DNA of 56,506 bases from Bacteroidota bacterium (GCA_024280115.1 JAJRQT010000194.1:1-56506), one strand, 5' to 3'; positions 15,828-26,313 are shown, counted from the first letter of the stretch. Program-made: numbers and translations. Notes: generated by a model from the letters alone, not told the origin.

Positions 15828-18623
15828 TTACTCTTCAATCAACTCATAACCGAGATTGATGCCTTTTTCTTCTGCTGGTATTCCCTTTTTCATCCATGAA
15901 GGTTCCTTGGTATTTTTTAGATAATAATCAAAATACTGCATCATGCGAATATCAAAATCAACTTGGTTTTGTCGTTTTAATGGCCAATGAGGTTCACCCG
16001 GATAATTCAGCATCCAGGAAGGTTTGTTCAATCTGCGCATGGCGACAAACAATTCTATCCCCTGGTACCAGGGGACATGGCCGTCCGCATCATTGTGCAT
16101 AATCAGCAATGGTGTATTGATTTTATCCACAAAGAAGATAGGAGAATTCTCAATAAACCTCAGTGGATATTCCCACAGTGTACCACCAATTCTGCTCTGA
16201 GTATGTTCGTACTGAAACATCCGGCTTAGGCCTGTCCACCATCGAATACCTCCATATGCGCTGATCATATTTGCTACCGGCGCTCCGGCTTCTGCTGCTG
16301 CAAACATATCCGTCTTTGTGATCAGGTAGGCGATTTGATAACCTCCCCAACTATGCCCCTGCACGCCAATATGGTCTTTGTCAATAAAACCCTCATCAAT
16401 CAGTTTGGTTACGCCCGGAATAACCGAATTATAGCAGCTTTCGCCGGGATAGCCTATTCGATAATAAACATCAGGATTAAAGATTACATAGCCATTGCTT
16501 ACGTAAAGCGCATAATTTATCGTTGAACGTTCGGGTTTTGGATACCTGTGGTTGTGGAGATTTTGCGAACTTTTCTCATAAAAATTTACGATCATCGGGT
16601 ACTTTTTTGATGGGTCAAATCCTTCCGGTTTAAAGAGCATTCCCTCCAGTGCATTTCCATCGAGGCTTGTCCATTTGAAAATCTCAGCGCTTCCCCAGCT
16701 ATATTGTTTTTGCTGAGGGTTTGCATCACTTATCTTTTTTGATTGTCGAAAAGAAATATCTGAAAGCATCAAATCAGGGAATTGCACAAAACTTTGTATT
16801 GTATAAATCAATTCTTTCGATTTCAGCGCTTTTACCGGTCTCGAATATTTATATGCATCTTCCATCAATTGGACCATCCGCCCGGGTTTTCTTATGCCCA
16901 ATTGAGCATAACCCTCTTCCCTGGAGATTTCATTATATGTATGAAGTAGCAATGGCTCCTTCGGATTGATGTACCTGTCCCGATGATCTAATTTTAAATA
17001 GCGATATACCTTTCTTTCATTTCTTCCATTGGTTAAGTTCACCGGATCCTTCTGTCCTTTTGGATCAATCAGCCAGATGTCATAGCGGTCGTAAATCAGG
17101 ATAAATTCATCATTTTCTGTCCAGCCGGCAATACCGTATGGCGGAGGTGGAGTTGGAGCATCATGAATTTCATGGGTAAATTGAACATTTATTTGGTCGG
17201 TTAATTTAACCTTTTTTCCAGTGGAAAAAGCATAGGAATACCATGCTGAATCCTGGGTATCGATCCAATAGAAATAGTTGCCTTTTGGTGACAGATCAAA
17301 AGAATAACTCCGTAAATTTTCTTCAAATATTTTCCGGTTTCCGGTTTGTAGATCAATTTGATAGAAATCGTTGCGTAAAGGGGTTCCTTCCCACGAATTG
17401 TATCTTTGATAGTGATCATTCGCTAATCCGACTGCATTGGTGCTATTGCCTTCGTCAGCCAATAAAACATTCGGAATTTCCATATTGGAAAATTGAATTA
17501 TATTGAAATCCGATGGATTGAACCAGTATTGATAAGCCTTCTTTTTGTCTTGTTCAAGTTCAATGTTTTGTTGTGTGTGCAATCTTTCGTCTTTGTAGCT
17601 CCAGACCTCCACATTGACAATTTCTTCTTCCAGAAGTGTGGTATCAGGTAGTAAAGGTTCGGGGCTGATGCCAAAAAATAGTCGTTCGCCATTCTGGGAA
17701 AAAAATACACTATCATGTTCGCTGATCAGCCAATTTTTCTTGAGTACTGAATGCGTTGTATCTGCGACCAACCGGGCCGAATCCATTTTTTCATTCCAGT
17801 AGTATAGCCCATGATATCGAATGGTATGTTTTGCCGTATCGGGATCTGCCAGAAAAGCAACTTGTGATCCATCTTCACTTAAAGCTAATTTCTTGTATTT
17901 CGCATCTTTCCGGAATAGTGGCTTCAATATCTCCTTTTTACAATCGAATTTATATACACCTGCGTGAAAAGTGCTGTCGCCCGAACTATGAAAAACCAAC
18001 TGATTTCCATATTTAGAAAATTTATAATCAAGCACAAATCTGAATGTATCCTGTTTTGCAGATTCCAACGATCTTACAATTAGGGTAAATCCGTTTTCAT
18101 CATTGTTCAATTTTCCAATCACCTTCAAGCTATCCGCAAGCGTACTATCTTCGGGGATTTTAACAGGATCCAGCAAATAAGCCAGGGTTCCTGACCATTC
18201 TTTTGGAAGTGCAACTGATTTGACGTTTGGGATTTTCTCAAGTTTCAGAGATTTCAAATTGTAAATAGCCAAGGTGTCTTTCGGCAATTCGTCATCATCT
18301 ACTTTTCTTCTTCTCATACTTTTTACAGTATCAAAAGGAGCTGTAATTTTAAAAACCAGAAAATCTGAATTCCATGAAAATTCAGTGCTTTTTGCCCGTT
18401 CAAAAGTAATTTGTTCAGTACCATTTCCACTATACAAATTTACTACTGGATCACCCTGGCCGGGTTGGATTTTATAGCTTATCCACTTTCCGTCATTGGT
18501 GATTTTTGTTTCTCCAATCGTATTCCAAAAATCGTAGCTATTGTGATCAAGTGGCTTTTTAGTGGATTGGGCAACTAATTCAATTTGAAACAAGCATAAA
18601 AAAATCGCGAGTAAATACTTCAT
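15828..18623 (-). CDS. S9 family peptidase (prolyl oligopeptidase type)
   Basis: A secreted serine peptidase of 931 aa. I start it at the ATG at 18623, which begins a signal peptide (MKYLLAIFLCLFQIELVAQ); the frame stays open to 18698, but that adds an implausible leader. The N-terminal two thirds form a WD/DPP-like beta-propeller with repeated strand patterns. The C-terminal hydrolase domain has the nucleophile in GHSWGGY (Ser758), Asp in NDADGHVPW and His in GEPHWPL, a complete triad. The family cleaves dipeptides or oligopeptides, often after proline. It likely takes part in periplasmic peptide degradation, together with the M20 and M23 peptidases nearby. Confidence 0.92.
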   Translation of the reverse strand: MKYLLAIFLCLFQIELVAQSTKKPLDHNSYDFWNTIGETKITNDGKWISYKIQPGQGDPVVNLYSGNGTEQITFERAKSTEFSWNSDFLVFKITAPFDTVKSMRRRKVDDDELPKDTLAIYNLKSLKLEKIPNVKSVALPKEWSGTLAYLLDPVKIPEDSTLADSLKVIGKLNNDENGFTLIVRSLESAKQDTFRFVLDYKFSKYGNQLVFHSSGDSTFHAGVYKFDCKKEILKPLFRKDAKYKKLALSEDGSQVAFLADPDTAKHTIRYHGLYYWNEKMDSARLVADTTHSVLKKNWLISEHDSVFFSQNGERLFFGISPEPLLPDTTLLEEEIVNVEVWSYKDERLHTQQNIELEQDKKKAYQYWFNPSDFNIIQFSNMEIPNVLLADEGNSTNAVGLANDHYQRYNSWEGTPLRNDFYQIDLQTGNRKIFEENLRSYSFDLSPKGNYFYWIDTQDSAWYSYAFSTGKKVKLTDQINVQFTHEIHDAPTPPPPYGIAGWTENDEFILIYDRYDIWLIDPKGQKDPVNLTNGRNERKVYRYLKLDHRDRYINPKEPLLLHTYNEISREEGYAQLGIRKPGRMVQLMEDAYKYSRPVKALKSKELIYTIQSFVQFPDLMLSDISFRQSKKISDANPQQKQYSWGSAEIFKWTSLDGNALEGMLFKPEGFDPSKKYPMIVNFYEKSSQNLHNHRYPKPERSTINYALYVSNGYVIFNPDVYYRIGYPGESCYNSVIPGVTKLIDEGFIDKDHIGVQGHSWGGYQIAYLITKTDMFAAAEAGAPVANMISAYGGIRWWTGLSRMFQYEHTQSRIGGTLWEYPLRFIENSPIFFVDKINTPLLIMHNDADGHVPWYQGIELFVAMRRLNKPSWMLNYPGEPHWPLKRQNQVDFDIRMMQYFDYYLKNTKEPSWMKKGIPAEEKGINLGYELIEE

Positions 18624-18889
18624 AGTAAATATTTTAGTGCTAAAAAATTGTGGGAGTTTTGGCATCATAAAAATGATTAAATCGAAAATAGCAAACAAGT
18701 TGTGCTATAAATAATTATATTAATACCTAAACTGAGCGATTTAGGGAAGATGAGAAGTGCTAAGAGATTGAGAATAAAAAGTTTATAAAAAACGCAGGAA
18801 TACCCAAGGGGTCTTACGAGTATTTTTAGAAGTCTTTTTAACTCAATACATTAGTGTTTATTGCTTTCATAAATTACTCAATTTAGGTA

Positions 18890-19243
18890 ATGAGTTGTTT
18901 GCTTATGCTAAAATTATTGACCCGAACCATATTGCCACTTCTGTTATGTTCATTTATATGGACCTCCATCATTGCTGACCCTGGCAAAATTGTAGAATTA
19001 GAAAAGAGATTAGCCAAAGCAACAGATACGACCAGGATAAATATATTAAATGAACTTTCAGGATTATATGCAAGCTCTGACCTGATTCATGCCGATAGTC
19101 TCGCAAGGGAAGCATTGAATTTATTAGATCATATGAGTTACCCGGAAGGTAAGATTATAAATTTTAACCACCTAACCTACATTAAGGGTTCACTAGGCAA
19201 ATATGATATTGGATTGGATTTTTCAAAAAGGCAATTCACCTAA
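18890..19243 (+). pseudogene. 5' part of a frameshifted TPR hybrid sensor kinase
   Basis: The first 117 codons encode a signal peptide (LLTRTILPLLLCSFIWTSII) and the first TPR-like helices (KIVELEKRLAKATDTTRINI). The frame ends at 19241-19243, shortly after an A5 run near 19228. If one base of that run is read twice, translation continues as DFSKKAIHLSEQLDNKQLLA into the next open frame without a gap. The two frames are therefore one gene, broken by a single missing A, or joined by slippage on the A-run, or split by a sequencing error. Confidence 0.75.
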
Positions 19244-19269
19244 GTGAGCAACTTGACAACAAACAACTT

Positions 19270-21903
19270 TTGGCGGAAAGTTATGATAAATTGTTTACGC
19301 TTCTTTTTCAGAAAGGAGACAATGCGGAAGCAAAGATCGCAGCAGAAAAAGCCCTTGAAATTTCAAAAGAGTTGAAATCGGAAAGACTAATCGCCAAATC
19401 TTATGATAATCTTGGAATTCTTAAAGGTATAAAAGGATTACATTCTGAGGCGATTGAATATTTCATGAATTCTCTGCAGTACTATGAAGATCTCGGCGAT
19501 GACTCAAAAACCGGTCTTGCCTTGATGCATCTTGGGCATACTTTTGAGTTGGCAGGAAACTATAACAAGGCCTTGGAGTATTTGAAAAGATCGCTTGAGA
19601 TTAACAAAAAAACAAGTAATAAATACAGTGAAGGCTGGTCTTTAGTAAATATTGGAGTAGTGTATAGTAGATTGAATCAGACCGATACCGCTCTGCAGTA
19701 TTATAAAAATTCACTAGCTATTGCCGAAGATATTAACAATCATAGATTAATACTTACCTGTCTTGACAATATAGGAGGAAAGTACTCATTGAAGAACGAT
19801 TTTGAAACAGCGAATTCCTATTTGAAACGAGCCTATCAATTGTCCAAAGCGTCCGGGCAAAACTCCAGAACAGTTTATATAACTGGTAATTTGGCTGAAA
19901 ATTTTTTATACATGGGCCAGTTTGACTCTGCAAAAATCTATGGAGAGCAACAACAGGAATTAGCAATTTCGAGCCAGTTGATTTCTGAACAAAAAGTAGC
20001 CTATTATATACTGGCGCAGATCTATGATAGTTTAGGAGATTATAAAAGTGCCCATAGGTCATTGTTGGACTACATTACAGTTAATGACACGATTTTCAAC
20101 AGGCAAAAATCGGAACAAATTGAAGCGCTGAGAGAATCTTATGAAGCTGATAAAAAAGAGCAAGAGATTCGTGCCCTTAAAACCATAAATGAAACTGCCA
20201 GGTTAAAAAACAGAACATATGCTACAATAGCCATTTCATTTTTAATTCTTGGGGGATTATTGTATTACGTTCAGCGACTTAAAGCGAAACGTGATCGCTT
20301 GCTTCTCGAAAAAGAAAAAGAAGTTGATCGAATGAAATCTCGATTCTTTGCCAATATCTCTCATGAATTTCGGACACCACTCACCCTGATTCTCGGCCCC
20401 CTTGATAACCTGATCTCAAAAATTGAGCAAACAGAAATAAAAAAGCAATTAAAGGTAATGCAGCGAAATGCCGGAAGATTGCTCGATTTGGTTAATCAGC
20501 TATTGGATCTGTCAAAAATAGAGTCAGGAAAGCTGCAACTAAATATTACAAGGTCAGATATCATCCAGGTCATAAAAGGGATTTCAATGTCTTTTCACTC
20601 CATTGCTGAACAAAAGCAAATAAATCTGGAATTAAATATTTCCCCGGAACACCTTGAAATTGGCTTTGATAAAGCAAAATTTGAGACAATTTTAACCAAC
20701 CTGCTATCAAACGCTTTTAAGTTTACACCGGAAAAAGGAAAGTTAACCATTGATTCAAATGTTATTAAGAATCCCAATAAACCGGGAGGTCGTAAATTTC
20801 TCAGAATAATTGTTACTGATAATGGAACCGGTATTCCGGGGAAAGACATCAATCAAATCTTCAATCGTTTTTATCAATCGGATACAAACCAATTATTGCA
20901 ACAGGAAGGCTCAGGTATTGGCTTGGCTTTGACCAAAGAACTGGTAGAACTTCATGAAGGCAAAATTACTGCTAAAAGCAAGGTGGGAGAGGGTACTCAA
21001 ATCACTGTTGACATTCCTGTTGACCTTCAATTTTTAAAATCTGAAGTTGCTGTTGAACATGGTAAAGTCCACGAAAAGTTAATTGAAACCCATGAGAGAA
21101 CCGATATCCCCAACGGGGCTTTAAAAGTCGGAAATCCGGCAGTTTTATTAATTGAAGATCATGAAGATGTACGAGCCTATATTCATGAAATTCTCAATGA
21201 CACATTTAATGTGATTACAGCCAGCGATGGTGAGGATGGCATTGCTAAAGCGATGGAATTAATACCCGATCTAATTATTTCAGATGTCATGATGCCTAAA
21301 AAAGATGGCTATGAAGTATGCGGAATACTGAAAAATGATGAAAAAACCAGCCATATTCCGATAGTATTATTGACTGCCAAATCCGATACGGACGACAAAA
21401 TTGAAGGATTACAAACGAAGGCTGATGATTATATTACCAAACCATTTGTGCCCAGGGAATTATTGGTACGAATAGAAAACCTGATTGCGTCACGCAAACT
21501 TTTGAAAGAAAAATACAAAAAGGAAGATGTTCTCAGGCCAAAGGAGATTGCAACGAATACTGTTGATGAAAAATTCCTCAACCGGTTGATTGAAATTGTG
21601 GAGTATCAAATGAGCGATGAAAAATTTGGTGTAGAGCGACTGGGAATTGAAATGGGAATGAGCCGGTCACAATTACACCGGAAACTAACAGCATTGCTCG
21701 GTCGGGGGCCGAACCAATTCATCAAAAATTTCAGATTGCAACGAGCGCATGACCTGCTAAAACAAAAGGCTGCAACGGCCTCTGAAATTGCTTATCAGGT
21801 AGGCTTTAGCAGTCCATCCTATTTCACCAAATGCTTTCATAAAAAGTATGGATACCCACCTTCGGAAATCCACGCGCAGCCTCTTAACACTTCTGTGAAA
21901 TAG
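19270..21903 (+). CDS. TPR hybrid two-component sensor/regulator with AraC output (3' part)
   Basis: This frame has only a TTG at 19270 as formal start; its true N-terminus is the 18890-19243 piece. TPR repeats fill residues 1-290, followed by a short coiled coil and a membrane helix (about 317-335). HisKA carries His365 in ANISHEFRTPLTL. HATPase_c boxes are NLLSNAFKF, DNGTGIPG and GSGIGLAL. The receiver domain (about 625-745) has phospho-acceptor Asp672 in ISDVMMP and KPF Lys. An AraC-type HTH ends the protein (RAHDLLKQ...EIAYQVGFSSPSYF). It would sense a signal through periplasmic TPRs and bind DNA directly. The large lipoprotein gene starts 146 bases downstream and is its likely target. 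Confidence 0.88.
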   Translation: MAESYDKLFTLLFQKGDNAEAKIAAEKALEISKELKSERLIAKSYDNLGILKGIKGLHSEAIEYFMNSLQYYEDLGDDSKTGLALMHLGHTFELAGNYNKALEYLKRSLEINKKTSNKYSEGWSLVNIGVVYSRLNQTDTALQYYKNSLAIAEDINNHRLILTCLDNIGGKYSLKNDFETANSYLKRAYQLSKASGQNSRTVYITGNLAENFLYMGQFDSAKIYGEQQQELAISSQLISEQKVAYYILAQIYDSLGDYKSAHRSLLDYITVNDTIFNRQKSEQIEALRESYEADKKEQEIRALKTINETARLKNRTYATIAISFLILGGLLYYVQRLKAKRDRLLLEKEKEVDRMKSRFFANISHEFRTPLTLILGPLDNLISKIEQTEIKKQLKVMQRNAGRLLDLVNQLLDLSKIESGKLQLNITRSDIIQVIKGISMSFHSIAEQKQINLELNISPEHLEIGFDKAKFETILTNLLSNAFKFTPEKGKLTIDSNVIKNPNKPGGRKFLRIIVTDNGTGIPGKDINQIFNRFYQSDTNQLLQQEGSGIGLALTKELVELHEGKITAKSKVGEGTQITVDIPVDLQFLKSEVAVEHGKVHEKLIETHERTDIPNGALKVGNPAVLLIEDHEDVRAYIHEILNDTFNVITASDGEDGIAKAMELIPDLIISDVMMPKKDGYEVCGILKNDEKTSHIPIVLLTAKSDTDDKIEGLQTKADDYITKPFVPRELLVRIENLIASRKLLKEKYKKEDVLRPKEIATNTVDEKFLNRLIEIVEYQMSDEKFGVERLGIEMGMSRSQLHRKLTALLGRGPNQFIKNFRLQRAHDLLKQKAATASEIAYQVGFSSPSYFTKCFHKKYGYPPSEIHAQPLNTSVK

Positions 21904-22048
21904 GTAGAAAAGTATTCAAAAACTATAAAAAACTGCCTTTTTCGACAATATTTACAGCATATGCGACAAATGTGATAGGTACTCAAAGGTTTTAAAACCC
22001 ACCTTTAGCTAAAGTTTAAATCCAACTACTAACTAAAATTATAAAACC

Positions 22049-24484
22049 ATGAAAAATTCCATTGAAAATCATTCGTTTAAAGTTTTCTTATTTATTCTTA
22101 TCTGGGCGATATCCATTTCTTGTAGTAAAAAAGAGGAAGATATTTTGCCGATAACTGATGGTCCACAATTGAAAGAAGATGTTGCTAAACTTGATCTGAA
22201 AGGCAATGAAGGAACAGCAGAATTAATTACCGATGCCACTGCCGTAACCGAGATCAGCAACGGATATAAACTGGAAGGCTCCATTGGCGCCAAAGTAGAA
22301 ATCGAAGGCACTTTCGACATTGCCAAAGGCAATTTTGTTTTTACCGTAGATGGAAATGGAAATATAACCAAAATCACGGGTGAAGGTACAGTTGATTTTC
22401 CAAATGTGGGTGTTTTCAAGAAAATTCGCGAGTCTTTCGCATGGGAAAAGATCAAATCTCATATCGAATATGAAAAGGGGAGTTTTTATAAGGACACATA
22501 TAATACGGACATTCCATTAAACGATGACAGATACTATTTTCATTTTCAGGTATTTGATCAGAATGATGAAGAGGGATTTACGTTAAAGCATCTCGGGAAT
22601 CTGATCGTTTACAACTTCACGGATTTTTATCTGGACATCAATGATCCGGCTGTATTCTTTAAGATGCAGCTGTGGAAACCAGGCTCCGGCTCGAAATCAG
22701 AAGCGACCAGTGTGGCGAAAAAATTATTCGCAAAATTGAAAGCCACCGGAAAAGCAGCAGTAGAATATGCAAGTGCCCCGGGCATAGTGATCGGAATTTC
22801 AAATCAGGCTACAATTAACTCAAGCAGCTACGAATTCAGCAAACCGGAAATATTCCAGGAATTATATGGATATAGTGGCTTTGATGAAATTGGATCTAAC
22901 GGGTATATTAAATTAAAAAATATACCAATACCGGAAACAGTCATTTTAAGATTCACAGGAGATATGTATGTCCACGGGCCACTCGAAAAAGGCGGTCCTG
23001 CTCCGGGAAACATAATTGATGACGGACAAAATGCCTTTGTTGACTGGTTCAATGAAACTGAGCTGGGGCCGGTATCAAGAACCATCAATGGTTCCATGGA
23101 TTTCGGGGGCAAAGGGATTGGTTTTGTTTTTGGAATATTGAACGGAATTGATGAGGCGCTTGGATATGATGTGTTAAGTAATGAAGCCAATTTCGATCTG
23201 TTGGGGGCAGCCTATCAGGAGCAAAGCGCTGGAGAAAAAGGAGAAGCAACTTCATTTGTCCGCTTTGGGGGGGAATTTAGGACTCCGATTCTCTCGGCTT
23301 TTTTCGGAGAATCAATTTCCAGGTTTATTCCCGCTTCAGGCGCTACAGGTTTCTTATACTTTAACATTGAAGACAATCTGGATAATTGGTCTATTTTTAT
23401 CGAAAATAATGCAGAAATTAATGTTCCTGTGATCGGAAATATAGAATTTTCCAATAGCTATTTCCTGGTTAGCAAAGATGGAATATTCACAGAAGGTCAT
23501 CTTGGCCTGCCCGAATATGATGGTGTTTTCAAATTTGATCAAAAGATCAGCGGGTCCATACGGCCTGATAGGTATGATCTTGAAAGCGAATATAATAAAG
23601 AGATAAATTTGCCAAATGGCATAAGATTGACTTCAAAAAACACCTATCTGAAAATATCCAGCAAAGATGGGTTGAATATGGAAGGATCTACAGAACTTCC
23701 CTTAGGAGTTGTTAGCGCTGAATTCAAAGCTGCTTTTACCAATGAAGAGGTATCATTTGAAGGTGAATTTTCAGAGGGCCTCGATCTTGGTTATGGATAT
23801 GATCTCCCTTCACGATCGATGACTTTTATGACATCAACTGATCCTGACAAAGGTATTTCTTATGCCGGAGAAATGGATGTTCCTCATATTGGGTACAATA
23901 AAGTGACAGGGGCCTATAATATTTCGGATTTTAGTTTTTCCGGAGAGGTGGATCGCACTATAGATTTTGCTGGAGTTAATCTTCCTATTTCAAATGGTCA
24001 ATTGTCTCTGAATAACACCGGGATGGAATTGAACGGAAAATTCTCATTACCCTATGGGTTGAAAACAGCTCAAATGGCAGGCAGCATCACAAAAGAAGAG
24101 ATTAAAATGTCAGGCACCATGGCATCAAGTATAAAAATCGCTGGAGTAAACTTTGCATTTTCAAATTCCTTTATAAATGCCAGCTCAATATCCGGTGTAA
24201 AAATGGGTGGCAGAATTAACCTAAAACAGTTTTCAACTAATGTAACAGGAGCCATCAATCCAAATGGAACGTTCAGAATGACAGGATCCTATACTCATAA
24301 ATCCAAATTTTTAGTAACAAAAATCAATGTTGTTGTTACTCAATCAGCAGTAAGCCTTTCCGGAACAGGGACAATTTATGGGGCATTTGGGAACAAACTT
24401 GCTTCAGGTAAGGTGACATTTCAACCTAATTGGGCAGCAGGAACTGTAAAGGCGTGCATCAATGGATATTGCGTTAATCTTTGA
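22049..24484 (+). CDS. large beta-rich lipoprotein, unknown function
   Basis: An 811-aa predicted lipoprotein: hydrophobic leader, then lipobox SISC with the acylated Cys near residue 26, followed by KKEED. The rest is dominated by short beta strands with repeated glycine turns (for example GSIGAKVEIEGTFDIAKGNF and AGSITKEEIKMSGTMASS). From about 430 to the end, similar units of roughly 45-60 residues with the pattern 'G-x-hydrophobic-x-x-G/S' recur, suggesting a beta-helix or stacked-sheet repeat. No enzymatic motif is seen. It sits alone behind the broken hybrid sensor and ends in a strong terminator, so control by that sensor is plausible. I do not recognise the family. Confidence 0.8.
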   Translation: MKNSIENHSFKVFLFILIWAISISCSKKEEDILPITDGPQLKEDVAKLDLKGNEGTAELITDATAVTEISNGYKLEGSIGAKVEIEGTFDIAKGNFVFTVDGNGNITKITGEGTVDFPNVGVFKKIRESFAWEKIKSHIEYEKGSFYKDTYNTDIPLNDDRYYFHFQVFDQNDEEGFTLKHLGNLIVYNFTDFYLDINDPAVFFKMQLWKPGSGSKSEATSVAKKLFAKLKATGKAAVEYASAPGIVIGISNQATINSSSYEFSKPEIFQELYGYSGFDEIGSNGYIKLKNIPIPETVILRFTGDMYVHGPLEKGGPAPGNIIDDGQNAFVDWFNETELGPVSRTINGSMDFGGKGIGFVFGILNGIDEALGYDVLSNEANFDLLGAAYQEQSAGEKGEATSFVRFGGEFRTPILSAFFGESISRFIPASGATGFLYFNIEDNLDNWSIFIENNAEINVPVIGNIEFSNSYFLVSKDGIFTEGHLGLPEYDGVFKFDQKISGSIRPDRYDLESEYNKEINLPNGIRLTSKNTYLKISSKDGLNMEGSTELPLGVVSAEFKAAFTNEEVSFEGEFSEGLDLGYGYDLPSRSMTFMTSTDPDKGISYAGEMDVPHIGYNKVTGAYNISDFSFSGEVDRTIDFAGVNLPISNGQLSLNNTGMELNGKFSLPYGLKTAQMAGSITKEEIKMSGTMASSIKIAGVNFAFSNSFINASSISGVKMGGRINLKQFSTNVTGAINPNGTFRMTGSYTHKSKFLVTKINVVVTQSAVSLSGTGTIYGAFGNKLASGKVTFQPNWAAGTVKACINGYCVNL

Positions 24485-24506
24485 TAATAACTAGTTGGAT
24501 TAAAAG

Positions 24507-24543
24507 CCATTCATGCAATATTTCATTGTGTGGGTGGTTTTTT
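24507..24543 (+). terminator. intrinsic terminator after the lipoprotein gene
   Basis: A 13-pair stem, CCATTCATGCAAT with ATTGTGTGGGTGG including G-U pairs, closes a 5-base loop and is followed by T6. It lies 23 bases after the stop codon. Confidence 0.75.
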
Positions 24544-24621
24544 CATCATTTCAATTTTCTGGCTGTTCAATAAAGTTTAATCTAAATTTCACGTGGAAAT
24601 ATCTCCGTACGTTTTAACTGC

Positions 24622-26046
24622 CTACTCCCGGGCAACATTATTTATCATTCCATTGAAAAGGAAATAGTGAAAAGGTAAAACGGAGTACCAATAAAGTCGG
24701 CCTGCCACACCTGTTGGTCGGAATGTGGCTTTCTGATGTAAATAATTATTATTATCGATTTTAAACTCGAGCCATGCCTCTCCCGGAAGTTTCATTTCTG
24801 CATATAAAAGCATTCGCCGGTTTTCACGGTCTGCAAGTAAAACCCGCCAAAAGTCCAGTGCATCTCCCGGATTTATAGAATCAGGGTTGGTACGGCCTCT
24901 CCTCAACCCGACACCTCCGATCATTTTATCCATAAACCCCCGCAATCTCCACAACCAGTTTGCATAATACCAACCGGTATCACCTCCAATGGACCAGATA
25001 TTTTTTATTACTTTATCGACATCAGAAATTTTTCTTTTTTTAATATCTGTAAAACAGCCAAATTTCGGAACCTGGATATGTTTTGACAGTGATGTATCCA
25101 TTCTACCGCTTACCATAGAATCTTTCCAACTGGATATCACTTCATTTTGTTGAATTCTCCGAAAGGCATTCTCAATGGCAGTATTAAAATCCAGCAGTTC
25201 AATATTCAGTATTTTCGCCAGATCATTTTGGTGGCAAATAATTGGAACGTCCATGCTATTAACAAGATTCAAAGCAAGTTTATACGACGCAGAGGTCACC
25301 AAATACAACCAGTATGGAGATAACACCGGTGACATCCATCGGAATACAACCACTCGTCTTTTTAAATTCCTGACCTTACCAAATTTGATCAACATCTCTT
25401 TATATGTTAATATATTTGGCCCACCGATGTCAAATCGCTGATTATAGGTGTATTCGTTAAACATAGACCTCGACAGAAATTGGATTACATTACGTATTGC
25501 TATTGGTTGAGATTTGGTCAATAACCAGCTAGGCGCAATAATAATTGGGAATTTTTCCACAAGATTCCGGATTATTTCAAAGGAAGCGCTTCCTGATCCA
25601 AGTATAATTCCGGCATTTAAAGCGGTAAAGTTGTATGCACCGTTTGACAAAATCTTTTCTACCATTTTTCTGGAATCCAGGTGTTTGGAAAGCTTATCTT
25701 CATTGACTATTCCGCCGAGATAAATCACATGTTTGACATTGGTTTTTTCAATTTTCTTCGAAAAATTGTAGGCAGTTACGGATTCCAGCTCATTAAAATT
25801 TTTTGTACTTGATGACATAGAGTGTATCAGGTAATAGGCGCCGTCAATATTGGTTGGGATATTGTCCAGCGTCTTTAATTTCAGAAAATCCACCTCGATA
25901 ATTTGAACTTTATCTTCAAATTCCGGGTCGATGGTCATTCGATTTTTATCCCTAACAGAGCAGATCAATTCATGTCCCATATTGATCAATATGGGTAACA
26001 ATCTTTTGCCAATGTAACCGTTTGCACCTGTTAGGAGGATTCTCAT
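24622..26046 (-). CDS. SDR/NmrA-like NAD(P)-binding protein with DUF2867
   Basis: A 474-aa fusion. The N-terminal half is an atypical short-chain dehydrogenase/epimerase with the glycine motif TGANGYIGKRL at residues 7-17, HSMSS near 75 and the conserved strand VKHVIYLGG near 104. The C-terminal part (about 330-470) fits DUF2867: RRGRTNPDSINPGDALDFWR followed by LPGEAWLEF. This domain order is common in bacterial YbjT-like proteins. The reaction is unknown; roles in quinone or lipid-linked redox chemistry have been suggested for relatives. It is monocistronic, cytosolic and transcribed against the lipoprotein gene. The start ATG at 26046 begins directly with MRILLTGANG. Confidence 0.88.
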   Translation of the reverse strand: MRILLTGANGYIGKRLLPILINMGHELICSVRDKNRMTIDPEFEDKVQIIEVDFLKLKTLDNIPTNIDGAYYLIHSMSSSTKNFNELESVTAYNFSKKIEKTNVKHVIYLGGIVNEDKLSKHLDSRKMVEKILSNGAYNFTALNAGIILGSGSASFEIIRNLVEKFPIIIAPSWLLTKSQPIAIRNVIQFLSRSMFNEYTYNQRFDIGGPNILTYKEMLIKFGKVRNLKRRVVVFRWMSPVLSPYWLYLVTSASYKLALNLVNSMDVPIICHQNDLAKILNIELLDFNTAIENAFRRIQQNEVISSWKDSMVSGRMDTSLSKHIQVPKFGCFTDIKKRKISDVDKVIKNIWSIGGDTGWYYANWLWRLRGFMDKMIGGVGLRRGRTNPDSINPGDALDFWRVLLADRENRRMLLYAEMKLPGEAWLEFKIDNNNYLHQKATFRPTGVAGRLYWYSVLPFHYFLFNGMINNVARE

Positions 26047-26096
26047 GAGGTGATCGTTTTTTATCTTCCTGAAGAATTAAATTTAACTATTAATGC

Positions 26097-26189
26097 GCTA
26101 AAAACCTTCAAGGATTCGGTTGCAAATGCTCTCTAATTGTTGAAATCAAAGATAAATCAGGCTAAAAATCCTTGAAGGTTTGGTTGCGA
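26097..26189. repeat. two near-identical 28-base units
   Basis: GCTAAAAACCTTCAAGGATT (then CGGTTGCA) at 26097 and GCTAAAAATCCTTGAAGGTT (then TGGTTGCG) at 26162 share about 22 of 28 positions. Each has a CCTT-AAGG core that can fold. Confidence 0.45.
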
Positions 26190-26251
26190 AAATTGATATC
26201 TATGCCCACATTGAATTTACGTTAAAAAATTGTGAGTTCCAATGCAAATAA

Positions 26252-26289
26252 AAAAACCTGGATATCGATAATTATATTTCCAGGTTTTT
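26252..26289 (-). terminator. terminator of the DUF1080 gene
   Basis: AAAAACCTGGA (26252-26262) and TCCAGGTTTTT (26279-26289) are perfect inverted arms of 11 bases. On the minus strand the stem ends in a U-run, just 24 bases past the DUF1080 stop codon. It could also work in the other direction. Confidence 0.75.
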
Positions 26290-26313
26290 GCTTCTACGTT
26301 TTTCGAAAAGATA

